This document shows, in pieces, positions 45,598 to 55,307 of a stretch of DNA of 64,000 nt. The notes beneath the pieces are model-generated. The model was given only the letters and a program-made list of their open reading frames with translations. It was not told where the DNA came from and made no database searches. The DNA comes from Chloroflexota bacterium (GTDB lineage Bacteria > Chloroflexota > Anaerolineae > VGOG01): contig JAUWOY010000004.1 of assembly GCA_030611885.1 (NCBI GenBank), forward strand, positions 44,578-108,577. Reading direction: 5' to 3'. Position numbers and translations under genes: made by a program. Numbering within the stretch: the stretch's first letter is position 1; the number at the start of each line of letters is the position of its first letter.

Positions 45598-46536
45598 CTA
45601 GGCCGCTGCCTCTCGCCTCCGCAGGCCGCGGAAGAACTGGCCCACCTCGCCCTTCTCCCAAACGACCAGCAGCGGTACGGCGGTGAAGATGGAGGAATAG
45701 GTGCCGCTGATCATTCCGACTAACAGCGTGGCGATGAACTGCTTCATGGTCGCGCCGCCGAAGAGGAGAATGGCGATCATCACGAAGATGGCGTTGAGCT
45801 GGGTGGCCAGGGAACGGTGAATGGTCTCCAAGATGCTGCGGTTGACTATCATCTCGAAGGACTCACCCCGCCGCTTGGGGATGTTCTCGCGGATGCGGTC
45901 GAAGACCACGATAGTGTCTTGCACTGAGAAGCCGATGACGGTGAGGATGGCGGTCAGGAAAAGGGAGTCCACTTCCCAACCACGGAGGAGGCCAAAGATA
46001 GAGAAAAAGCCTACGGCTACTAAGAAATCGTGGATCAGGGACGCAGTGGCGCAGACGCCGTAGCGAAAGGCATTGGGCACCTTTCGAAAGGCGATGACGA
46101 TGAAGCCCAGGATGACTATGGCGGCCGTGGCCACGGCCATGGTCGCCGCCCTGGTCACCTCGCCGCCGATGGTGGGGCCCACAGCTTCAAATCGCAACTC
46201 CTCCAGCGACCCGTATCTTTCCTCCAACACGGATTTGATCTCCGCCTTGACCTCCGATTCCAGGAAATCGGAGCGGATGAGGACGGTGCGCTCATCAATC
46301 GTGGTCTGCACCATGGTGTCGGTGTAGCCCCTGTCTACGAAGACCTGGCGCACCTCCGCCGGTTGAACGGGCTGCTCGAACTCCAATTCCAGGAGAGTGC
46401 CCCCCGTGAAATCCACACTCAGACGCACCGGCGTGCCAAACTGCACGGTGGAGTAGATCATGGCTATCAACCCGGCCCCAATGACCAGAGCCGAGATAAG
46501 GAAGTACCAACGACGTTTCTCAATTATGTTGAACAT
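45598..46536 (-). CDS. secF: Protein translocase subunit SecF
   Basis: A 312-residue RND-like protein with six predicted membrane segments. It begins MFNIIEKRRWYFLISAL and has the family DFTGGTLLELEF motif after the first helix, then the conserved DTIVVFDRIRENI and RSILETIHRS stretches. With SecD it uses the proton gradient to help pull proteins across the membrane. It is 19 nt after secD. Confidence 0.94.
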   Translation of the reverse strand: MFNIIEKRRWYFLISALVIGAGLIAMIYSTVQFGTPVRLSVDFTGGTLLELEFEQPVQPAEVRQVFVDRGYTDTMVQTTIDERTVLIRSDFLESEVKAEIKSVLEERYGSLEELRFEAVGPTIGGEVTRAATMAVATAAIVILGFIVIAFRKVPNAFRYGVCATASLIHDFLVAVGFFSIFGLLRGWEVDSLFLTAILTVIGFSVQDTIVVFDRIRENIPKRRGESFEMIVNRSILETIHRSLATQLNAIFVMIAILLFGGATMKQFIATLLVGMISGTYSSIFTAVPLLVVWEKGEVGQFFRGLRRREAAA

Positions 46537-46555
46537 AAGCCCCCTTTTCTAATCT

Positions 46556-47947
46556 CTAAATCCCTAAAAGCCACTTGCGGTCCTGCAGCCGCTCACCGAA
46601 TACGTCGAAGACGAAGCTGATGAAAGTGCGGGTGACGGTGACGGCGGTGAACATGCTGATCACCACACCGATGAACAGGGTGATGGCAAAACCCCTGACC
46701 ACGCTGGCCCCAAAATTCGACCCAAACCAGTAGAGTATAACGCAGGTGATGATGGTAGAGAGGTTCGAGTCACGGATGGAAGTCCAGGCTCGATCGAAGC
46801 CGGCGTCGATGGCCGCTGATAGGCTCCGCCCCCAACGCAGCTCCTCTTTCATGCGCTCGAAGATCAGGATATTGGCATCAACGGCCATGCCCGTGGAGAG
46901 GAGAAAGCCGGTGATGCCCGGCAGGGTCAGGGTGACCGGGATCAGCTTGAAAAGCGCGAAATTCAGCAAAGCGTAGATGATAAGCGCCAGAGCGGCCAGA
47001 AAACCTGGCAGGCGATAATAGATCAGCATAAACAGAAGAACAGCGGCCAGACCTATGGCCCCAGCCCTGACGCTCTTCTGCACGGAGTCCTGCCCCAGGG
47101 TCGGGCCAACAGACCGGGTCGTCTCTACCCGCAGGGGAACCGGCAAAGCGCCGTACTTCAACTGGATGGCCAGACTTCGCGCTTCCTCCAAAGTGAACTT
47201 GCCCGTAATCCGAGCACTGCCGTCGGTGATAGCGGTTTGAATCCGGGGACAGGAGATGACTCGCTTGTCTAGAACAATGCACAGGAACTTTCCGACGCTC
47301 CTGCTGGTAAAGGTAGCGAAGGTGCTGGCACCTGCGGGCTTCAGGGAGAACTGAATCTCCGGCTTACCATACTGATCCAGAGCGACATTGACTGTATCCA
47401 ACTCCTTGCCCGTCATCACCGTGTTGTAAATCTGTTCGGGAGTAACCGCCGTCTCCGTGATCTCCTCTGTTGGGGCGACCGCGCCGCCTAAAGTGGTAGC
47501 GACCACCGTGTCCGGCGGCACGAAAGTGTTGCCCGCGTCAATAAACTCCAGGAGCCCCGTCTCACGGATGGTGGCGATAGCCAACTCAGGATCTTCCACC
47601 CCCGGTAGTTCGACGATGATCCGCCGGTCGCCCTGCGATTGGACCAGAGGCTCGGCGACACCCAGGGCATCAACGCGGTTCTTGACGATGACCTTGACGG
47701 CCTCCATAGCGCCGGCCTCAAGCTCTTGGCCCTCCGGCAGTTCCGCTTCCAGGAGCACCTGCATCCCGCCCTGCAAGTCCAGCCCCTGGTGTACCCTGAT
47801 GTCCCTATCGAAGTTGATGGGGCCCAGGTGAATGTGAATACCCGGATTGGTCGGCAAATCCACCCAGATGGCCGCCAGAGCCAGGATTATAACCCCTATC
47901 AATAAGCTAACATTTCTGTCTCTCAAATTCGACTTTCCTCCCTTCAC
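46556..47947 (-). CDS. secD: Protein translocase subunit SecD
   Basis: A 463-residue protein. The first membrane helix and GLDLQGGMQVLLEAEL are followed by the large periplasmic domains P1/P4 (about 60-290). Five further helices follow, with TLPGITGFLLSTGMAVDAN and ISIFERMKEEL-like signature. It pairs with SecF immediately downstream. A consensus promoter lies 36 nt upstream. Confidence 0.94.
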   Translation of the reverse strand: MKGGKSNLRDRNVSLLIGVIILALAAIWVDLPTNPGIHIHLGPINFDRDIRVHQGLDLQGGMQVLLEAELPEGQELEAGAMEAVKVIVKNRVDALGVAEPLVQSQGDRRIIVELPGVEDPELAIATIRETGLLEFIDAGNTFVPPDTVVATTLGGAVAPTEEITETAVTPEQIYNTVMTGKELDTVNVALDQYGKPEIQFSLKPAGASTFATFTSRSVGKFLCIVLDKRVISCPRIQTAITDGSARITGKFTLEEARSLAIQLKYGALPVPLRVETTRSVGPTLGQDSVQKSVRAGAIGLAAVLLFMLIYYRLPGFLAALALIIYALLNFALFKLIPVTLTLPGITGFLLSTGMAVDANILIFERMKEELRWGRSLSAAIDAGFDRAWTSIRDSNLSTIITCVILYWFGSNFGASVVRGFAITLFIGVVISMFTAVTVTRTFISFVFDVFGERLQDRKWLLGI

Positions 47948-47982
47948 TTCGACAACTCAGATTGCGATAGCAAACGAATCAG

Positions 47983-48011
47983 ATTATAGTCTATCGCCGC
48001 TTATCTGTCAA
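47983..48011 (-). promoter_or_regulatory. secD-secF promoter
   Basis: Minus strand TTGACA (48011-48006), 17-nt spacer, TATAAT (47988-47983): a full consensus match. Confidence 0.8.
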
Positions 48012-48022
48012 ATAGCCCCACC

Positions 48023-48373
48023 TCAACACATCATCTCCACCCTCCTCAAGAAATCGAGTGCCCTTTCCAAAACCTCCTCTTCGCTCAACTCGTCGGTTTG
48101 GATGTAGAGATCGCAGTGCTGGCGGGCATGGGAGAGGCGGCGGTTCAGTTTGGCCAGGTACTCCTCGCTCCAGTCAGCGGAGCGTCGCTCGGCGATAGTC
48201 GCGAGGCTGGCGTCCAGATAAACTAGGACATCCGGCTGGGAGATCTTCTGCCACATGGTCGGCACGTAGGAGTGTTCTTGACTGCACTCGCGAACCTCGT
48301 AGCCCAGGTTTTGAAGGCGCTCGACCAGAGCCGTCTTTCCTGAGGCACAAGGGCCTACCACAGCAATGCGCAT
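48023..48373 (-). CDS. Small P-loop NTPase/kinase-like protein
   Basis: A 116-residue protein with Walker A GPCASGKTAL at residue 7 and a VLVYLDAS Walker B-like strand. LNRRLSHARQHCDLYI resembles nucleoside or adenylate-type kinase lids. It is shorter than known nucleotide kinases, and no substrate can be named. It stands alone on the minus strand between secD and the propeller gene. Confidence 0.65.
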   Translation of the reverse strand: MRIAVVGPCASGKTALVERLQNLGYEVRECSQEHSYVPTMWQKISQPDVLVYLDASLATIAERRSADWSEEYLAKLNRRLSHARQHCDLYIQTDELSEEEVLERALDFLRRVEMMC

Positions 48374-48403
48374 CGGCCACCTTTGAGCCTATTGCCCCAC
48401 CAG

Positions 48404-49687
48404 CTACCCTTTATGAACGAGAGGCAGGTAAAGGGTATAAAAAGACGTGACGGTACGAGCCCACACCCCATCGGTGGTGCCAGCATAGAGCACCTGATAA
48501 TCGTCCTCCGCCTCGGGGGTAAAAAGGGTCAGGGAATAGACCAGGGCAGCGCCACCTGTCAGGCCGGGCATCTCGTGCCAATTGTGGCCACCATCGTGAC
48601 TGGCCCAAACCCCATCCCCGAATGTTCCTGCGTATATAAACTCAGGGTTGCGAGGGTTGATGGCGATGGATAAGACACCATATTCATCTAGTCCACTTAC
48701 AGGCCACGTGTCCCCGCCATCGGCGCTCTTGAAAATCCCGTAGGACTCCGTGCCAGCGTAGATGATCTCGCTGTTGTCGGGGTGGAGAGCCAGGGCACGA
48801 ACGGTCTTTGTATCCAAGCCTCTCGGTGTCCAGGAAATGCCGCCATCAGCCGTCCGATGGACGCCTTTTTCTTTAGTGCCCACGTAAACGGTTCTGCTGT
48901 CCTGAGGATCAACGACCAGGGCGTAGAACTTCCCCGTGCCAATCCCAGCGCCTCCGGCAAGGTTCCAGTTTGTCCCGTTGATGCTAATGTAGATTCCACC
49001 ACCAGCACCAGCGTAGGCATAGATGGGATCGGCTGTGGAGGTAACGGCCAGGGACCAGACATCCTCGCCCTCCAGGCCCGTTGTGTACGCCCAACTGTCG
49101 AAACCATTGTCACTCCTCAAGACGCCACTTCCAATGGCCCCTGCATGGACAACGTTAGTAGGATTGGCGGGATCAATGGCCAGGGAAGCGATTTGGAGAG
49201 GAGCCATCAAAGACGTAAGACTCCATGAATTCGACCCGCTGGGCGAGCGATAGACCCCATCCCCCCAAAGGCCCGCATAGATCCTGGGACTCCCTGGATG
49301 GCTCGCCAGGGAGTAGATAATGAGACCATTTGTGCCTCCGCCCTGCTCCCACGATGCAGAAACGCCATCAGGCGAGGCGTACACCCTGCCTGCCGCCATC
49401 TCCACAGAGTCTGTAACCACCCGGCCTGCTGATGTGAAAAAGACAACCGCGAAGATCACCAAAGCCAGCACCAGTTTCAGCAGATCCAATTTTGAGTCTA
49501 CTGAAAAAAGCTCCCGCAGCCGTCCCCGGGGGCGGAAATCGGCCCGAGGACGGGCCTCAGAGCAGGCTTTTTTCAGGGGAGTCAATTTTGCTCGGCCTGG
49601 ATCGCCAGATCCAGGCCAAAAGCGGGGATTTGACAATCCCCTCAGAGCGATTTTGGATCCACTGAGTTTCAAGAAGTTTCGTCCCAC
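48404..49687 (-). CDS. Secreted BNR/YCF48-like beta-propeller protein
   Basis: The frame starts at a GTG after GGGGAG. Its first ~35 codons run through palindromic element A. A membrane or signal segment follows at about 70-90 (LLKLVLALVIFAVVFF), then roughly seven propeller blades with repeating IYAGT, SxDGGxTW and ALALHPDN motifs. The protein ends YTLYLPLVHKG; a YLPLV-type C-terminus is frequent on secreted Chloroflexota proteins and may be a sorting signal. The ligand is unknown. Confidence 0.7.
   Translation of the reverse strand: MGRNFLKLSGSKIALRGLSNPRFWPGSGDPGRAKLTPLKKACSEARPRADFRPRGRLRELFSVDSKLDLLKLVLALVIFAVVFFTSAGRVVTDSVEMAAGRVYASPDGVSASWEQGGGTNGLIIYSLASHPGSPRIYAGLWGDGVYRSPSGSNSWSLTSLMAPLQIASLAIDPANPTNVVHAGAIGSGVLRSDNGFDSWAYTTGLEGEDVWSLAVTSTADPIYAYAGAGGGIYISINGTNWNLAGGAGIGTGKFYALVVDPQDSRTVYVGTKEKGVHRTADGGISWTPRGLDTKTVRALALHPDNSEIIYAGTESYGIFKSADGGDTWPVSGLDEYGVLSIAINPRNPEFIYAGTFGDGVWASHDGGHNWHEMPGLTGGAALVYSLTLFTPEAEDDYQVLYAGTTDGVWARTVTSFYTLYLPLVHKG
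49584..49667. repeat. Palindromic element A, copy 2
   Basis: It lacks the nested insert seen in the other two copies. GGCCTGGAT/ATCCAGGCC and GGGGATT/AATCCCC stems are intact. It encodes the N-terminal extension of the propeller protein. Confidence 0.85.
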
Positions 49688-49746
49688 TTTTTCAGCTCCC
49701 CTCTCTGCTTTCTGTCGTTTGAACCAAAAACTATCAGCAAGGCGAT

Positions 49747-52422
49747 CTACCCAATTACCGTCGGTGTCGGGCTGGGCGTAGGCGTGCCGGTCGGAGTAGA
49801 GGTGCTCGTCGGCGTCGAGGTGGGCGGGGGAGTAGGCGTCGGGACTTTGTCGAAAATGACTCTAAGTTCGTAGGCCTTGCTAGCGTCGAAGCGATTTTGG
49901 ATACTGTACACCTTTACGTAGTACTTCCCTGTTTGTGCAGGATCATGGGTAATGGTGATCGTCCCTTCGCCGATCTGGTTCGCCTTCGCGACCAGGCGGC
50001 TGTAATCAGCGTCGTAGATATCGAGACCATAGGTCACATTATCAGGGTCGGGGACCGTCAGCTTGGCCGTGATAGGGTTCGAGGTCTGGATATTGAACCA
50101 GAAGTAGTCCAGATCGGTACCTGGGCTTATGTAAGCAAAGTACGCCTCACCGGAGAGTATCGGGTAGGCAGTCGAGAAGGAGTTATCAGGCTCATAGAGA
50201 TCGAAGCCTGGGGTAGGCGACGGCGTGGTGGTGATGGTAGGCGTGCGGGTGGGCGTCGGGGTGATGGTCGGCGTCGGGGTGATGCTGGGCGTGGGCGTGG
50301 GCGTGGGCACGATCTCCTTGACGGTGATCTGATACGTCTTGGTAGGGCCATGCTGATAGCGATTGTCAATGGACACCAGAGCAGTGCCGTCCACATTGGC
50401 CTGGAAGATGATGTCCGAAGCCAGATTTCCCGGCGCGATGTCGTCGTTGGCGCAATTGGGGGGATTACAGTAGCGAGCGATCTCAGGCACCAGCCCGACG
50501 GAGATCATCGTATCCACACCCATGGCCAGATCGTGGGTGTAGACGTGGTACCACCGCTCCTTTTTGACCGGGAACCATACCAGGTCGAAATCGCCCTCAG
50601 GACAGAAGCTGTGGGTCTGAGTCTCACCCAAGGCCATAGCTCTTTGCTGTCCCACGATGTCGTCAGGCTCGTACTGATCTCTGCACCCTGTCTCCAGCGG
50701 CGTAGGCCCTGCGGTCGGCGTATTCGTCGCCGTCGGTGGCGGGGGGAGCGTTGGGGTCGGCGGTGGCGTGTCCGTTGGCGGCACGGGGGTGGCTGTGGCG
50801 ACGGGCGCCTCAGGTGTGAACGTAGCGGTGGGTGGTGCTGGCATGGGCGTAGCGGTGGGTACCTCAGGCGTGGGCGTGGCGGTAGGCATCTCAGTAGGCG
50901 CCTCAGTAGGCGCCTCGGTCGGAATCTCGGTCGGCACCTCGGTCGGCGTTGGCGTACTGGTAGGCGCAGCCGGGATGATCAAAGGTGGCTCCTCTGCGGG
51001 GGAGACATCATCACGACACGTCAAACAGGCCGTACTCTCTTCCAGCTTGATGAGATCCACCTGCTCAGCGGGGATCTCGTACACACTGGGCTGCCATCTC
51101 CCCTCGACCTCGCGGGTCTGGTGAGGATGGAACACGTAGTAATTGCCATCCCTGGCCAGCAGGAGCCGCAAGCAAAACTGCCCTTCTGCTTCCCCCGTCT
51201 GTAGAGGGGATGTTGCCAGCAAGCCCTTCTCGTAGAGGTTGATTGGAGTAAGGGAGCCTCCGTCGCACATGTCCTCCTGAGCATGCAGCCTCCCGGCCTG
51301 GGTCAGAAAGGTAGGAATGGCGATGAGAATGACCGCCACTGCCAGCGCACCCAAACGCCGTTCCCAGGGCGTCAAGGGATGGAACTGGCCAAAAATGCGA
51401 ACCCTCTTCAGGAAAGCCAGGACATCCTCCAGCCAGGGCAGCGGGGACCTCACCTTCTGCAGCCCCAGGCAGAAAAACCGGTAGAGAATCCATAAGGGAA
51501 CCAGAAATACCGCCAGGAAAGCGAGGAGGAGTGTTTTCTCGACGATAGATGAAGTGTCGAGGAATCCTCGAAGTACCCGGAAGCTTTCCCCCGCTGAAAT
51601 CCCCTCCCTGATGAGCCAGCCGCCCAGGGAGATGAGGCGGGGAAAGATCAGGGCCAAACCCGCCAGGCAAACCACAAGCACTATTAACATGACACCCCGG
51701 CGAATCCAGGAAACCCCCGCCTCAGAGGTGACGCGGTCGCCTAGATAGGCGAATATCAAGAATATGAAGGCGATGACGCTCACCATCAAGAGGATGTAGA
51801 GGAAGAGCAAGAGCAGCGTCAGGAGGAATCCCAGGCTCAGCCCAAGCACCCGCCCGCCTCCCAGGAGGTAATCCAGGGACAGCAGATTGAGATCGAAGCC
51901 CCAGGAGAGGCCAAACTCGTCGAAGTAGGCGGCCTTGTAGAGCCATCCCCAAACGCAAACCAGGTCTGCCAGAGCCAGGGCAAATATCGCGATAGCCAGG
52001 GTGGTCAATGCTCCCGACCTCCGCCGGGGGGCAGCGAGAGGAGGCTCCTCTCCTCCCCTGCCCCTTGCTGGCTCGATTTCCGTGAAATCAACCGCGGCCA
52101 GGTCAGCGCCCTCCATGTTGGTGCCATCAAGCTCTGCCCCTCGCAGGCTCGCGTTCCTCATATCTGCCCAGCGCAGGTCGGCCCGGGAAAGATCGGCCCA
52201 GCGAAGATCAGCCCCCTGCAAAACAGCCCGCGAGAGGTTTGCCCCCCGCAGATTCGCCCACCGCAGATCGGCCTTCCGAAGATCAGTCCTGGACAAGATG
52301 ACGCCATGCAGATCAACCCCGCTGAGGTCAATCCCCGCCAGGTCTTGGCCCGACAGATCGAGACCCTCCGAGCCGCCCGCTTCCGCGATCCGCTTTAGCA
52401 CAGCTTCTTTTTCTAATCCCAT
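49747..52422 (-). CDS. Pentapeptide-repeat / multi-TM / PPC-domain protein
   Basis: An 891-residue protein. Residues 20-115 are pentapeptide repeats (A/D-LRWAD, NLSRA pattern) forming a predicted cytoplasmic quadrilateral helix. Residues 135-370 hold about five membrane helices. The outside part begins with a Cys-containing region, then a Thr/Pro/Glu linker, then two PPC-like beta-sandwiches (YEPDD and YEPDN starts) separated and ended by further TPTPTP linkers. It looks like a membrane protein linking a cytoplasmic scaffold to two outer adhesion-type domains. No enzymatic motif was seen. Confidence 0.75.
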   Translation of the reverse strand: MGLEKEAVLKRIAEAGGSEGLDLSGQDLAGIDLSGVDLHGVILSRTDLRKADLRWANLRGANLSRAVLQGADLRWADLSRADLRWADMRNASLRGAELDGTNMEGADLAAVDFTEIEPARGRGGEEPPLAAPRRRSGALTTLAIAIFALALADLVCVWGWLYKAAYFDEFGLSWGFDLNLLSLDYLLGGGRVLGLSLGFLLTLLLLFLYILLMVSVIAFIFLIFAYLGDRVTSEAGVSWIRRGVMLIVLVVCLAGLALIFPRLISLGGWLIREGISAGESFRVLRGFLDTSSIVEKTLLLAFLAVFLVPLWILYRFFCLGLQKVRSPLPWLEDVLAFLKRVRIFGQFHPLTPWERRLGALAVAVILIAIPTFLTQAGRLHAQEDMCDGGSLTPINLYEKGLLATSPLQTGEAEGQFCLRLLLARDGNYYVFHPHQTREVEGRWQPSVYEIPAEQVDLIKLEESTACLTCRDDVSPAEEPPLIIPAAPTSTPTPTEVPTEIPTEAPTEAPTEMPTATPTPEVPTATPMPAPPTATFTPEAPVATATPVPPTDTPPPTPTLPPPPTATNTPTAGPTPLETGCRDQYEPDDIVGQQRAMALGETQTHSFCPEGDFDLVWFPVKKERWYHVYTHDLAMGVDTMISVGLVPEIARYCNPPNCANDDIAPGNLASDIIFQANVDGTALVSIDNRYQHGPTKTYQITVKEIVPTPTPTPSITPTPTITPTPTRTPTITTTPSPTPGFDLYEPDNSFSTAYPILSGEAYFAYISPGTDLDYFWFNIQTSNPITAKLTVPDPDNVTYGLDIYDADYSRLVAKANQIGEGTITITHDPAQTGKYYVKVYSIQNRFDASKAYELRVIFDKVPTPTPPPTSTPTSTSTPTGTPTPSPTPTVIG

Positions 52423-52466
52423 GTTTCTCTCTTTTCAGAGCGTTACCCCGCCCGTGTGGTAAGCCT

Positions 52467-52495
52467 ATTATGTCACTTTTTGTCCAATTTGTCAA
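52467..52495 (-). promoter_or_regulatory. Promoter of the pentapeptide/PPC gene
   Basis: Minus strand TTGACA (52495-52490), 17-nt spacer, CATAAT (52472-52467). Confidence 0.65.
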
Positions 52496-52520
52496 TTGGC
52501 TGAAGTTTTGATATAAGGCT

Positions 52521-53294
52521 CTAGCGCCCGTCACCGGGCGCGGCCTTGACGGCCCGGGGATGGGCCTTGGAGCTTACATCATAATTCCAGTCAATTGGGA
52601 AGCTAACCGTCATCCGCCGCACGTTGTCATCTCGCACCCTGGGCACGATGGCGATCACCAAGACGCTTACGTCATCTGACGGCCGCCCCCGATCCAGTTC
52701 TACGGCTCGTTCCAGGATAGCGTCAGCCATGGCCTGGGCATCCACTTCCCCACTGGCCAGAAAGTTGGTGACAAGCTGAACCACGTCCAGCCGCTCCCCA
52801 TAGCGCTGCCCGGCGGCCAGCACCCCGTCGGTGAAAACGACCAGCCAGGTATGAGGGGCAAGGGGCAGCTCAGTGATGACCGGCTTGGTGCCGGGGTAGA
52901 TGCCCACCGGCTGGCTGGGCGCATCCAGAGTCCGCACCCCGTCATGATCGGCGACGATGACAGGGCAGTGGCTATTCCGCGAGATGACCACGGTTTTGGT
53001 GACCAGATCCACCGAGACGATGTTCAGAGTGGCCAAGACCTTGCCCCCACGATTGGCGTAGAGATAATCGTGAGCCGCCCGGGCTGCCGCACCATCTCGA
53101 ACCCCCTCAGCCAGGAGCGAGATAGCCTTGCGAGCCACCAGGTTGCTGATGACCTTGGCTGCCCTGCCTGAGCGTTGCCCGTCGGCCAGCACCAGGGAGA
53201 GCCCGCCGTGGGGCCGCTCGATCATCTCCAGGGTATCGCCACTTTCGCTGGTGGCGTATTTGTGCACTTTGGCGACGGCTGCTTGTATCTCCAT
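52521..53294 (-). CDS. SpoIIE/PP2C-type Ser/Thr phosphatase
   Basis: A 257-residue stand-alone phosphatase domain. Metal-binding aspartates appear in LVLADGQRSG, VVFTDGV and GRPSDDVSVLVI. SpoIIE-type enzymes usually dephosphorylate anti-sigma-factor antagonists; no partner kinase or STAS protein is nearby, so its target is unknown. It has its own promoter directly upstream. Confidence 0.82.
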   Translation of the reverse strand: MEIQAAVAKVHKYATSESGDTLEMIERPHGGLSLVLADGQRSGRAAKVISNLVARKAISLLAEGVRDGAAARAAHDYLYANRGGKVLATLNIVSVDLVTKTVVISRNSHCPVIVADHDGVRTLDAPSQPVGIYPGTKPVITELPLAPHTWLVVFTDGVLAAGQRYGERLDVVQLVTNFLASGEVDAQAMADAILERAVELDRGRPSDDVSVLVIAIVPRVRDDNVRRMTVSFPIDWNYDVSSKAHPRAVKAAPGDGR

Positions 53295-53310
53295 GAATGT
53301 CCTGTGGTGT

Positions 53311-53339
53311 ATTATAACCCAGCCTTGAATTTAGGTCAA
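53311..53339 (-). promoter_or_regulatory. Promoter of the SpoIIE-type phosphatase
   Basis: Minus strand TTGACC (53339-53334), 17-nt spacer, TATAAT (53316-53311). Confidence 0.7.
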
Positions 53340-53348
53340 AACTTGCTA

Positions 53349-53451
53349 CTTTGCTCGGCCTGGATCGCCAGATCCAGGCCCAAAGCGGGGATTTGGCACT
53401 TGTCCTGAGCCCGTCGAAGGGATCCCCTCAGAGCGATTTTGGATCCACTGA
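53349..53451. repeat. Palindromic element A, copy 3
   Basis: It matches the copies at 7178 and 49584. The loop of its second hairpin carries an extra CTTGTCCTGAGCCCGTCGAA-type insert. It supplies the last codons and stop of the CCA transferase gene. Confidence 0.85.
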
Positions 53452-54933
53452 TATTGCCTGAGCCAACAACCCCTCCACTAGAGCCAGCGCGTCCTCCTGC
53501 GTTCTCACCTGCCCCTCCACCTGCGCCTCCCGCACCGCCTCCAGAAGCTCGCCGATGCGGGGTCCTTCTTCCAGGCCAAACTCGTCCATTAGGTCGTGGC
53601 CGTTGACCAGCTTGGGCGGGGAGATGACCTTTTGGTGACGTTCGTAGTAATCGGCCAGCATTGAGGCCACGAACTCCACCCGCCTCCGCCAGCGGGCCAT
53701 CCTGAGATTGGGCCCCCAGGTCGCCAGGTGATCGGCCAGATAGAGAAGCAAGGTATCCACTCCGGCCTCGCCCGCGTCGCGGAAGAAGCGATAGACGGCC
53801 CGCCTGGTTACTACCTCCTGGCCGGCCAAAAAGCAGGGACGCATGTGGTTGGCCACGATGGTTTTGGCAAGAGCCACCTCGCTCCCGCCGAAGCGCAGAC
53901 GCCTGAGAATGGCTCCCACCATCTCCGCCCCTTCCCTCTCATGGCCGTAGAAGTGTATGCCCCCTTCGTCGTCAACGCTTTGGGTGGCAGGTTTACCCAA
54001 ATCGTGCAGCAGGGCCGCCAGCTTCAGCACCGTCAGGCGGATGCGGTCGCCAGAGATGGGTTGCGACAGATGAGCGCTGATCTGGCGGGAGAAAGGCGAC
54101 AAGAGAAGTGAAATCAGGGATAGTTCACTTTCTCCCTGGTATCCCTTCAAAGCTTGAATCACTTCCTCCAACCGCCTCACCGTCTCCAGCGAGTGTTCGA
54201 AGACGTCCAGGTAGTGGGGCTCAGACTGCTCCACGCCCTTCAGTGTTTCCAGCTCAGGTATCACGGTGGTCAACAGACCCAGCTCGTCCAGGTAGCGCAA
54301 GCTCTGCGCCGCTCCCGGCAGAGCCGTGATCTTGGCCAGCTCGTCGCGCACCCTTTCGGCGGAGACATTGGTGATCAAACGAGCAGCTCGGCGGATCAGC
54401 TCCTCGGTCTCCTGCTCAATGTTGGCTCCCATCTCAGCAGCTATCCGTACCGCCCGCAAAGTGCGCAAGGAATCATCCTGAAAAGCCGTCTCGGAAACGG
54501 CTCGCACCAGGCCGAGTCGCAAGTCGCGCCGTCCGCCGTAGAGGTCTATGACGTGGGACAGGGACTTCGTGTCCGCCACAGCCACCGCGATCGCGTTAAC
54601 GGTGAAATCCCGCCCGGAGAGATCTGCGATTATGTCATCGCCTTGCAGACGGGCAAAATCAATGAAGATGCGCTGGCCGTCTTCCCCTCTGGTCACCACT
54701 CGGCCCGTGCCGCGCTCCTGGTCCAAGAGCACGAACGCGCCGCCCATTCGATCAGCCACCTGGCGGGCCAGCCCCACGGCATCGCCCGCCACCGCGAAAT
54801 CAATATCGTGACTGGCGCGCCCCAGCAGCCAATCCCGCACACAGCCGCCCACCAGATAAGCTTCGACGGAGCGCACCCGCAGGAAAGTGCAGACTTGTTC
54901 TGCAATTGATCCTTTAGGGATGAGTTCAGTCAT
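53428..54933 (-). CDS. CCA-adding/poly(A) polymerase-family tRNA nucleotidyltransferase with HD domain
   Basis: About 501 residues from MTELIPKGS; a longer frame upstream overlaps the preceding small gene. The class II nucleotidyltransferase head has LVGGCVRDWLLGRASHDIDF (G-G and DxD metal site), then RRDLRLGLVRAVSE and RTLRAVRIAAE. An HD domain follows (LLHDLGKPATQ). It is either the CCA-adding enzyme or one of a split pair; the HD domain suggests phosphatase/phosphodiesterase activity. The C-terminal SVDPKSL is repeat-encoded. Confidence 0.87.
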   Translation of the reverse strand: MTELIPKGSIAEQVCTFLRVRSVEAYLVGGCVRDWLLGRASHDIDFAVAGDAVGLARQVADRMGGAFVLLDQERGTGRVVTRGEDGQRIFIDFARLQGDDIIADLSGRDFTVNAIAVAVADTKSLSHVIDLYGGRRDLRLGLVRAVSETAFQDDSLRTLRAVRIAAEMGANIEQETEELIRRAARLITNVSAERVRDELAKITALPGAAQSLRYLDELGLLTTVIPELETLKGVEQSEPHYLDVFEHSLETVRRLEEVIQALKGYQGESELSLISLLLSPFSRQISAHLSQPISGDRIRLTVLKLAALLHDLGKPATQSVDDEGGIHFYGHEREGAEMVGAILRRLRFGGSEVALAKTIVANHMRPCFLAGQEVVTRRAVYRFFRDAGEAGVDTLLLYLADHLATWGPNLRMARWRRRVEFVASMLADYYERHQKVISPPKLVNGHDLMDEFGLEEGPRIGELLEAVREAQVEGQVRTQEDALALVEGLLAQAISVDPKSL

Positions 54934-55153
54934 TTGCCACTCGCTGAACCTCGGGCTCCCCTTCACTGGACACGAAGACCACCACCGCCTCCTCCCTGGG
55001 CCGGTTGCGCTTAGCCAGGCGGCGGGCTTCCTCAGGAGAGAGGCCAACCCCCGCCACTCGTCCCCGCACGATGGCGATCCACCGCCCGGCATAGGGAGCT
55101 AAATCCAGTTCATCGCTTGAAGCAGTCACTCCAGCCAACCCCGCACCTTTCAA
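54926..55153 (-). CDS. DUF5678-like small protein
   Basis: At most 75 residues; a TTG at 55153 or a GTG at 55129 could start it. The core LAPYAGRWIAIVRGRVAGVG and the alternating basic helix (SPEEARRLAKR) fit the small DUF5678 family. The function is unknown. It overlaps the start of the CCA transferase by 8 nt, so the two are likely translated together. Confidence 0.55.
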   Translation of the reverse strand: MKGAGLAGVTASSDELDLAPYAGRWIAIVRGRVAGVGLSPEEARRLAKRNRPREEAVVVFVSSEGEPEVQRVAND

Positions 55154-55257
55154 CTCGGAGGTAATTGCCTCTAATGATATGCTAAAGCAGGTGTTTTGTC
55201 AAGGTAAACCGGGGCCGCACAAAGTTGCCCTACTTGTGAATACGTCATTTGACAAGT

Positions 55258-55285
55258 TTGCATAGGGATGAGATTCGTGTATAAT
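55258..55285 (+). promoter_or_regulatory. Promoter of the HAD phosphatase gene
   Basis: TTGCAT at 55258-55263, 16-nt spacer, TATAAT at 55280-55285. Confidence 0.6.
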
Positions 55286-55307
55286 GAGCGAAATTGATGG
55301 AGGAAAC

